Shown here: piece by piece, positions 27,733 through 32,242 of the stretch
Layout: each line of letters starts with the position of its first letter
How positions within the stretch are numbered: the stretch's first letter is position 1
Source of the DNA: a virus
DNA length: 32,242 bases
IMG/VR virus record: IMGVR_UViG_3300047483_000117
Coordinates: 1 to 32,242 of that record
Direction: 5' to 3' (one strand)
Notes under the pieces: generated by a model
The model's input: only the letters and a program-made list of their open reading frames with translations
Told to the model about the DNA's origin: nothing
Database searches by the model: none
Made by a program: the position numbers and the translations under genes

Positions 27733-28441
27733 ATCTACGAGACGCTCGACCAACTTTTTGGTACTTACGATCCCACTTTAGAATCTGGGATAGCAGTTTA
27801 GGTATAGCATGGTTGTTACGATAGTCGTAGTCAAACGTCTTTAGGATATAGTGTAGAGTATTAGAATCACGTTTTCTTTTGGATCTGGCTATAAGAGTTT
27901 CTATATCAACCTTTGGTCTAAACATCTTATAGTCTAGTAGCACACAGTGTGCATATGCTTGAATCTCGTCAAACTCAGAAAGATATCTACGCTCTGCGTC
28001 TTTCTTGACATGTCCCACTTTCTTGTAAGGAACAACGTAGTTACTCCACTCGTCGCATCTTCTATCGTATTGCATAAAGTGGATTAGCTCATGCATCTCT
28101 ACTTGCAATAGCTTAAATTTGAATCGTTTCCAAGAAGAATCTGTGAATGGAAAGATGTCGTATTTTGTAGTGTGAATTTGTAGAATACATTGACGCTCTT
28201 CTGGGTCGTATTCTCCGCCAACAGCTACATGAGTTTCCATGTACTTGGCATTAGACTTTTGTGGTAGCCACTCTATACGAGTTCTCCACTTTCTAAAGTA
28301 GTTGGCGAGACCCTTAGAATCATTACGATATCTATCAAGGTCTCGCCATATTTTTGAGGGTACAAATGACGCTCTAAATGGACGCTCATAAAAGTTGAGC
28401 ATATCCATCCAGTTGAAGTTAGCGTCTTCTAGGAAAGTCAT
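27728..28441 (-). CDS. zinc metallopeptidase-like protein (HExxH)
   Basis: The 237-aa protein has the gluzincin-type motif H117-E-L-I-H121 (VEMHELIHFMQYD) in a predicted helix. A second helix with E156/E159 (YLSEFDEIQAYAHCVLL) could give the third zinc ligand. It is aromatic- and Arg-rich, with a basic C-terminus. No known family is recognised. It lies just upstream of capsid-targeted proteins and downstream of the modification block. A host- or virion-protein-cleaving role is possible; a fold with a lost activity cannot be excluded. Confidence 0.7.
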   Translation of the reverse strand: MTFLEDANFNWMDMLNFYERPFRASFVPSKIWRDLDRYRNDSKGLANYFRKWRTRIEWLPQKSNAKYMETHVAVGGEYDPEERQCILQIHTTKYDIFPFTDSSWKRFKFKLLQVEMHELIHFMQYDRRCDEWSNYVVPYKKVGHVKKDAERRYLSEFDEIQAYAHCVLLDYKMFRPKVDIETLIARSKRKRDSNTLHYILKTFDYDYRNNHAIPKLLSQILKWDRKYQKVGRASRRS

Positions 28442-28464
28442 TTACATCCTAGAAAATTCTAGCA

Positions 28465-29013
28465 TCACTGGGTAACGTGCTTCTCCAGAAACGCCAGAAC
28501 TTTCCCCTGCTCCTCTAAGTTGGTGTTCTTAAACTCAGTAATATAGGGCATCAGTTCAAAGTTAGATTGTATCTTGCTATATTTAGTTTCTCGCCCTCTT
28601 AGGAACTGCTCCGACTGCTCAGAACCACGATCCTTATAACGCTGTTCTAGGAGATCCTTCGGTGCAGTCAAGACAACGACTTGAAGGTCTGTATGTGGTA
28701 GACCCATAGCAAACTCCAAGAAAGATTGGTTGAAGATTCGATCACCCTCAAAAAGAATATTACTGTTGTTAGAAGCAATCCACTCTTGCATAGGTGGTTG
28801 GACAGCCATTGACAAACGGTCTGTACCAGCAAAAGTCTCACCTTCCTCATATTTACCTAGGACATATAGGTCTAACTCTGCGCAGTACATGGCAGAAATA
28901 AGTTTGGCTGGCTCGACTGGAACCCAAGTCTTACCTTCCATAAACTTACGGAAAAGAGTAGTCTTACCAGTACCTGGACTACCACCAACAGCAATAATCT
29001 TTCTAGTTTTCAT
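28465..29013 (-). CDS. P-loop kinase (nucleotide or DNA-base kinase-like)
   Basis: The 182-aa protein opens with a Walker A loop, VGGSPGTGKTT (K17), after a single beta strand, and has an Asp in ILFEGDRIFN and an Arg-rich lid (RYKDRGSEQSEQFLRGRETKY), as in small-molecule kinases. I use ATG 29013. The same frame is open further upstream, but that stretch is covered by a better small gene in another frame (29066-29179). Being three genes from the amino-acid:DNA-transferase-like protein, it could phosphorylate a hydroxymethylated base in DNA, as in thymine hypermodification. It lacks an obvious extra helical domain, so an ordinary dNMP or polynucleotide kinase role is equally possible. Confidence 0.75.
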   Translation of the reverse strand: MKTRKIIAVGGSPGTGKTTLFRKFMEGKTWVPVEPAKLISAMYCAELDLYVLGKYEEGETFAGTDRLSMAVQPPMQEWIASNNSNILFEGDRIFNQSFLEFAMGLPHTDLQVVVLTAPKDLLEQRYKDRGSEQSEQFLRGRETKYSKIQSNFELMPYITEFKNTNLEEQGKVLAFLEKHVTQ

Positions 29014-29065
29014 AGGATTAGTAAATTTCTTAATAGTAATAGTATCTGTGACACCAAGATTCTCT

Positions 29066-29179
29066 TTAAACACCTTTGATTTCCTTAATAAATTCTCGAA
29101 GTTCTTCTTCAGTAAAAGCCCAAACACGTCCGATGAAGTGATGTACATCGGCATCTTTATCATGCTTCTTTGATCTCAT
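29066..29179 (-). CDS. 37-aa small protein
   Basis: A short frame from ATG 29179 to TAA 29066 encodes a 37-residue protein containing HHFIGRVWAFTEEELREFI. It overlaps the end of the 82-aa gene by 20 nt. Its codon pattern and protein-like composition (an amphipathic C-terminal helix) look more convincing than the long N-terminal extension the kinase frame would have here. The ribosome site is weak. The function is unknown. Confidence 0.5.
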   Translation of the reverse strand: MRSKKHDKDADVHHFIGRVWAFTEEELREFIKEIKGV

Positions 29180-29408
29180 TTGCATAGTCTGGAGCAACTT
29201 CTTTTAGTTTCATAAGTTCTTGTTCTTGAACTTTATGGTCAACTGTGACCCTGTTAAAGATCCAACGCTCCATTATTTCCTCAGCAGAGTCTACTGAGAC
29301 GGTTATTGTATTAGCGATAGTAGTAATACCACCTGAGTTGCCACTAACCATACCTAATGTACCATTGTTAAGGACTATGGTACCAACTGTAGTATCATCT
29401 GGGTTCAT
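29160..29408 (-). CDS. hypothetical protein (82 aa)
   Basis: The N-terminal half is beta-rich with Gly/Asn turns (TIVLNNGTLGMVSGNSGG) and the C-terminal half is a charged helix (VQEQELMKLKEVAPDYANEI). No family is recognised. It overlaps the stop of the amino-acid:DNA-transferase-like gene (ATGA), so it is likely translated with it and may be an accessory of the same pathway or complex. Confidence 0.6.
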   Translation of the reverse strand: MNPDDTTVGTIVLNNGTLGMVSGNSGGITTIANTITVSVDSAEEIMERWIFNRVTVDHKVQEQELMKLKEVAPDYANEIKEA

Positions 29409-30424
29409 ACAAAGTTCTCCAATCCAATCAACACTGGCTTCTCATCATTAAACATCCAGTCAAGAGACTCTAACTTTCCTGTGTTCAAGAAAGAAGAAAA
29501 ACGATCCTTGTCAATACCTTTTCTGTGGTCTAAACGTAAGTCAATAGTTTCATTACGTGCTTGCCATAGAACATTCCAATCAATACCATACCATCCGTCG
29601 CCTTCAGCCATAGTAATTTCTTCAGCTTGTCGATCTAGGTAATAACCAAGATAACGACCATGCTTCTCACGGAATATCTTTTTAAAAGAACACAAGCATG
29701 TTTCCATTGTGAAGAAGTCTATAGAAGATGTGAGTTCTGGAAATCTTGTTTTCGTCTCGCAAAGAATCTCTTTGGCTTGTGACTCAAGGTTTGCGTACTC
29801 CACAGCAGTGAGTTTTCTATCCACATCGTGCTCTTGTGCGATGGCAAACAGTAATCCATTACGATGAGAGCGAGAGCCATCATAATCGTCCAGCATGAGA
29901 GAAGTAGGGCTGACCCGAACACCAGCGGTATGCTTAAGATGCTGAAGATAAAACCAAGTAGAATAACGACCAAACTTGTGAAGGCTACCCTTAAGGACTT
30001 CCCACAAGTTATTAAAGTTTGCTTCCTCAGTGTCTCCATAATACTTCTCCATTGCTTCTCGTTGTGTTTTATCTCCGACGAATTTCTGATAAGACTCAAA
30101 CATAGAAGGCAAGTGACCTTTGTTCCACTTGGTATCTGTTTGGTAGCGAAGACGTTTGTAATTTGTAGTATTCCATTGGGTGATACGATCTACAGTTGCC
30201 AACTCAAAGTCTGGAAACTCGTTCATTAATACCCAAGCAGTTGGTAGTTGATATGTATTACCATATAACCAAGCCAACCAAAGTCGTTGTTCATCGTTAT
30301 GTTCATAACGTTTGTGTAAGTAATTAGTAGCCCATACTGCTGGGTCACAGTCATCGTACTTTAATGACCATGCGTACCAGCGAATGAACGCTTCCTTACG
30401 ATTCTGTTCTAAACGATAATCCAT
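29405..30424 (-). CDS. amino-acid:DNA transferase-like / thymine-hypermodification protein
   Basis: The 339-aa soluble protein has the pattern I associate with the phage amino-acid:DNA transferase / alpha-glutamyl-putrescinyl-thymine pyrophosphorylase group. The N-terminal helical region has KEAFIRWYAWSLKYDDCDP, then EQRLWLAWLYGNTYQLPTAW and LMNEFPDF, then KWNKGHLPSMFESYQKFVG. The C-terminal half contains MLDDYDGSRSHRNGLLFA and ETCLCSFKK. Members attach amino acids or amines to pyrophosphorylated hydroxymethyl-uracil in DNA. The start forms TAATG with the GNAT stop, and the neighbours (GNAT, amidotransferase, kinase, oxygenase) fit that chemistry. The family assignment is from memory of motif patterns. 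Confidence 0.55.
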   Translation of the reverse strand: MDYRLEQNRKEAFIRWYAWSLKYDDCDPAVWATNYLHKRYEHNDEQRLWLAWLYGNTYQLPTAWVLMNEFPDFELATVDRITQWNTTNYKRLRYQTDTKWNKGHLPSMFESYQKFVGDKTQREAMEKYYGDTEEANFNNLWEVLKGSLHKFGRYSTWFYLQHLKHTAGVRVSPTSLMLDDYDGSRSHRNGLLFAIAQEHDVDRKLTAVEYANLESQAKEILCETKTRFPELTSSIDFFTMETCLCSFKKIFREKHGRYLGYYLDRQAEEITMAEGDGWYGIDWNVLWQARNETIDLRLDHRKGIDKDRFSSFLNTGKLESLDWMFNDEKPVLIGLENFV

Positions 30425-31065
30425 TACTTTAAAAATTCTTCTAGTGAAGGTTGTTCCATCAATGCGTCACGCAACCATGCTTTACCAACAGCATCAATTG
30501 CAGCTTGCGTTTTAGCTTTCTTCTTTTCACCCCACTTATAAGACTCAAGTCCCTCAGCACGAAATTGTTCTCGTGCTTTATATGGTGGTAATGCTTGTAG
30601 TGGATTTACAATAGCATTGTCACGATAGGCAATCTGCTCTGCACGTGTAGGGAATAATGGTTGGTCTGAGCGGAGTGAACCTGTTGGATCAACTGCCCAA
30701 AAGACCAAGCCATTCCTAATGTGCCAGCTGACAGATGTGGGAGTGCAGGAGATCTTGAGTCGTTTTGATTGACGTTCTTCGACTGCATATTTGATCCACG
30801 CTTCCCAACATTTCGAAGCATATCCCTTACCTTCTTTTCCTTCAAGCGTCACAATCTCATACAAGTTAGCATAACCATCACGATTGTGAGTCGCAAAGAT
30901 TAGACAAACAATCTCACCGTTGTCTTCATAAGCCATTGGTGGTGCTTTATCGTAGTTATGAAAACGATACCACAATGAGTGTGCAGCCGACAAGAACTTG
31001 GTGTTCTTGCCAGATGGACTGTTTTTGATTAACTCTTCAACTCTAGTTGAATTAACGAATAGCAT
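30424..31065 (-). CDS. GNAT-family acetyltransferase
   Basis: The 213-aa protein shows the GNAT core: a strand ending in YEIVTLEGKEGKGYASKCW, with the Q/R-x-x-G-x-G/A acetyl-CoA loop as EGKGYA, followed by the helix and strand KRLKISCTPTSVSWHIRNG. The C-terminal about 80 residues are a charged extension (WGEKKKAKTQAAIDAVGKAW). The start is probably ATG 31065 (GGAT 8 nt upstream); ATG 31083 is in frame. It overlaps the amidotransferase gene by 14 nt. The substrate may be an amine on a modified base, as GNATs occur in phage base-modification clusters, or a protein. Confidence 0.75.
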   Translation of the reverse strand: MLFVNSTRVEELIKNSPSGKNTKFLSAAHSLWYRFHNYDKAPPMAYEDNGEIVCLIFATHNRDGYANLYEIVTLEGKEGKGYASKCWEAWIKYAVEERQSKRLKISCTPTSVSWHIRNGLVFWAVDPTGSLRSDQPLFPTRAEQIAYRDNAIVNPLQALPPYKAREQFRAEGLESYKWGEKKKAKTQAAIDAVGKAWLRDALMEQPSLEEFLK

Positions 31066-31756
31066 GCTGGTAATCCACGGCATCCGCAACTTCAACTTTT
31101 TCGATAGTCATTGCAAGACGCTCATCAAATGTAATATAATGATTCATAAGAACTTCAACTGGTGCACCGCCAACAAGGGCACGTGTAGCAATATCAGCCG
31201 TAGAGGTAATTATACATCCATTTGGAATAGAAGACAAATATAATGGACGCTTACCGTTGCGATAGAATCGCAACTTTCGTTCTTTGTAAAGTTCTACTAC
31301 ACCCATAGACATATGAGAAAACTCACGCAGTGCATCGTTTGAGTGTAATACTAACTCACTATCATTCTTTGTAATGCAATCATAACCATATAACTCTTTC
31401 CAGTTTTCTGGTAACTCTTGTGTAATAACACCATTATGAACGATAGACTTTCCTTTATAAAACATAGGTTGATTATATTCTAAATCACTGGTTGAATAAC
31501 GACAATGCCCAACCATATACAAGTTACCGTCATCAGAAACCATATCAGAAAGGTTATCGTTGTGTAGATGCTTCTCAACAAACTGGTCTGCAGGAATAGG
31601 TTCTTTGATAGTTTCAATACCTGAAGACCACCTTGGTAGAAACGAGATACCAGTTGCATGCATACCACGAATCTTAGATTCAGCGAATACTCTACGTACC
31701 ATAGCAAAGTCTTGCTTAGTTGGTTCTAACAGTATGATTCCAATGACAGCGCACAT
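31052..31756 (-). CDS. class II glutamine amidotransferase (Ntn type)
   Basis: The 234-aa protein begins MCAVIGI with catalytic Cys2. It shows the glutaminase motifs GHCRYST, VHNGVI and KNDSELVL, as in GATase type 2 domains of PurF, GlmS and AsnB. No synthetase domain is attached, so ammonia must be passed to a partner enzyme; candidates are the neighbouring modification enzymes. The ATG lies 1 nt after the oxygenase stop. Free-standing amidotransferase domains of this kind occur in large phages. Its link to base modification is inferred from adjacency only. Confidence 0.85.
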   Translation of the reverse strand: MCAVIGIILLEPTKQDFAMVRRVFAESKIRGMHATGISFLPRWSSGIETIKEPIPADQFVEKHLHNDNLSDMVSDDGNLYMVGHCRYSTSDLEYNQPMFYKGKSIVHNGVITQELPENWKELYGYDCITKNDSELVLHSNDALREFSHMSMGVVELYKERKLRFYRNGKRPLYLSSIPNGCIITSTADIATRALVGGAPVEVLMNHYITFDERLAMTIEKVEVADAVDYQHAIR

Positions 31757-31757
31757 A

Positions 31758-32242
31758 TTAAAGTTCCAATAGGTTTAGTTTATCTTCATTACCAAGTTTA
31801 CCACGAACAAATGTATTGAAAGCCAGAGAAACTCTATCCATATCATGGTCATTTCGTTCAACTCTGTGGTCAAGAGAAGATGGGAACAAGATGAATCCAC
31901 CTTTCTTACCAGACACTCTCCAAGTTCTGCTGTTCAGTGGTGTGAACTGTTTGATGGTAGGTTGAATAGATTCTTTCTTACCCTCAAACACGATTGGAGT
32001 ATCACCCTCATTTGTAAAGTAAATAACTCCACTAACAAAACTATTCGGGTGTGAATGTGCGTACAGTGATGTACCTTTTGGTTGAGTAGAAACCCACGAT
32101 TGCGTGATATAAACATCACAATCGTAGTTCATAACTTCCTTTGTGTACACATTTAGCGCATGTTGTAAACAAGATTTAACTTTAGAAAGTTCTGGTGCAT
32201 CCAAAACATTCTTGTTAATAGAAACCATAGATCCTTCTGGTA
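31758..32242 (-). CDS. 2OG-Fe(II) oxygenase-like protein (N-terminus beyond window)
   Basis: The visible 161 codons contain the same core as the protein at 13455: SLYAHSHPNSFVSGVIYF, then GGFILFPSSLDHRVE and MDRVSLAFN near the end. The frame is open to the window edge, and the Met at 32228 is internal by comparison with the 209-aa relative, so the N-terminus (about 50 residues) is missing. Candidate iron ligands are the His of HSHPN and of LDHRV, and Arg of DRVSL may bind 2-oxoglutarate. As the first visible gene of the modification block it could oxidise a base, but protein or metabolite hydroxylation is equally possible. Confidence 0.8.
   Translation of the reverse strand, partial: PEGSMVSINKNVLDAPELSKVKSCLQHALNVYTKEVMNYDCDVYITQSWVSTQPKGTSLYAHSHPNSFVSGVIYFTNEGDTPIVFEGKKESIQPTIKQFTPLNSRTWRVSGKKGGFILFPSSLDHRVERNDHDMDRVSLAFNTFVRGKLGNEDKLNLLEL

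Noticed and set aside
29014-29163. Long N-terminal extension of the P-loop kinase
   Set aside because: The extension resembles no kinase start, the Walker A strand begins naturally at ATG 29013, and a better small gene occupies the region in another frame.
32228-32242. Treating Met 32228 as the start of the last oxygenase
   Set aside because: The frame stays open to the window edge with coding-like residues (PEGS) before the Met, and the relative at 13455 has about 50 more N-terminal residues.
1-32242. tRNA genes, CRISPR arrays, insertion sequences or integrase/attachment sites
   Set aside because: Reading the gaps showed no cloverleaf-like segment, regularly spaced repeats, transposase or integrase motifs; nearly all bases are covered by genes.

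Overview
The window is a piece of a large tailed-phage genome of the T4 superfamily (myovirus), most like the marine T4-like phages. Every credible gene lies on the minus strand, and genes are tightly packed with ATGA/TAATG junctions. T4-type core genes are recognisable by protein sequence: RNase H (cut by the left edge), DsbA, the gp61-type primase, NrdA, NrdB, and head proteins with T4-style capsid-targeting N-termini. The host should be a Gram-negative bacterium, because the phage encodes an outer-membrane lipoprotein secretion channel (CsgG), a candidate spanin pair and several signal-peptide proteins. I see no tRNA, CRISPR array, IS element or gene-free stretch over 300 bases. No gene here fixes the host.

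Layout in transcription order (right to left). (a) 32242-27728: a putative DNA base-modification block (2OG-Fe oxygenase, glutamine amidotransferase, GNAT acetyltransferase, amino-acid:DNA-transferase-like protein, small genes, P-loop kinase), then an HExxH metallopeptidase-like protein. (b) 27688-19950: virion genes, including at least four and probably six proteins that begin with a T4-like capsid-targeting sequence. Two of these carry nucleotidylyltransferase domains, one of them fused to a KxDG ligase-like domain. A Dps-like ferritin and an Ig-like structural protein lie in the same block. (c) 19898-17849: two conserved proteins, a candidate spanin pair and a tail-anchored coiled-coil protein. 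(d) 17791-3865: one long unit that starts at a good sigma70-type promoter (17817-17845) and ends at a strong terminator (3819-3842). It runs primase, ThyX, NrdA, 2OG oxygenase, NrdB, 2OG oxygenase, zinc ribbon, GIY-YIG protein, membrane proteins, CsgF, CsgG, curlin-like protein, FecR-domain protein, CHASE2-nucleotide cyclase and two small membrane proteins. (e) 3745-1555: a unit of small early genes (MazG, tyrosine phosphatase, WYL_2-like protein, DsbA) with its own promoter and a 3' hairpin. (f) 1450-1: a third promoter driving a 370-aa protein and RNase H.

The most unusual content is the contiguous CsgF-CsgG-curlin-FecR-CHASE2 cyclase cluster (4607-9466). It looks like a phage-encoded amyloid secretion channel coupled to a periplasmic sensor and a cytoplasmic cAMP-type cyclase. 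It sits in the same predicted transcription unit as the nucleotide-metabolism genes, not with the late virion genes, which suggests it acts on the host envelope during infection. The second notable theme is a set of probable head-internal, injected proteins that includes NMN-adenylyltransferase-like enzymes. The third is a possible thymine hypermodification module.
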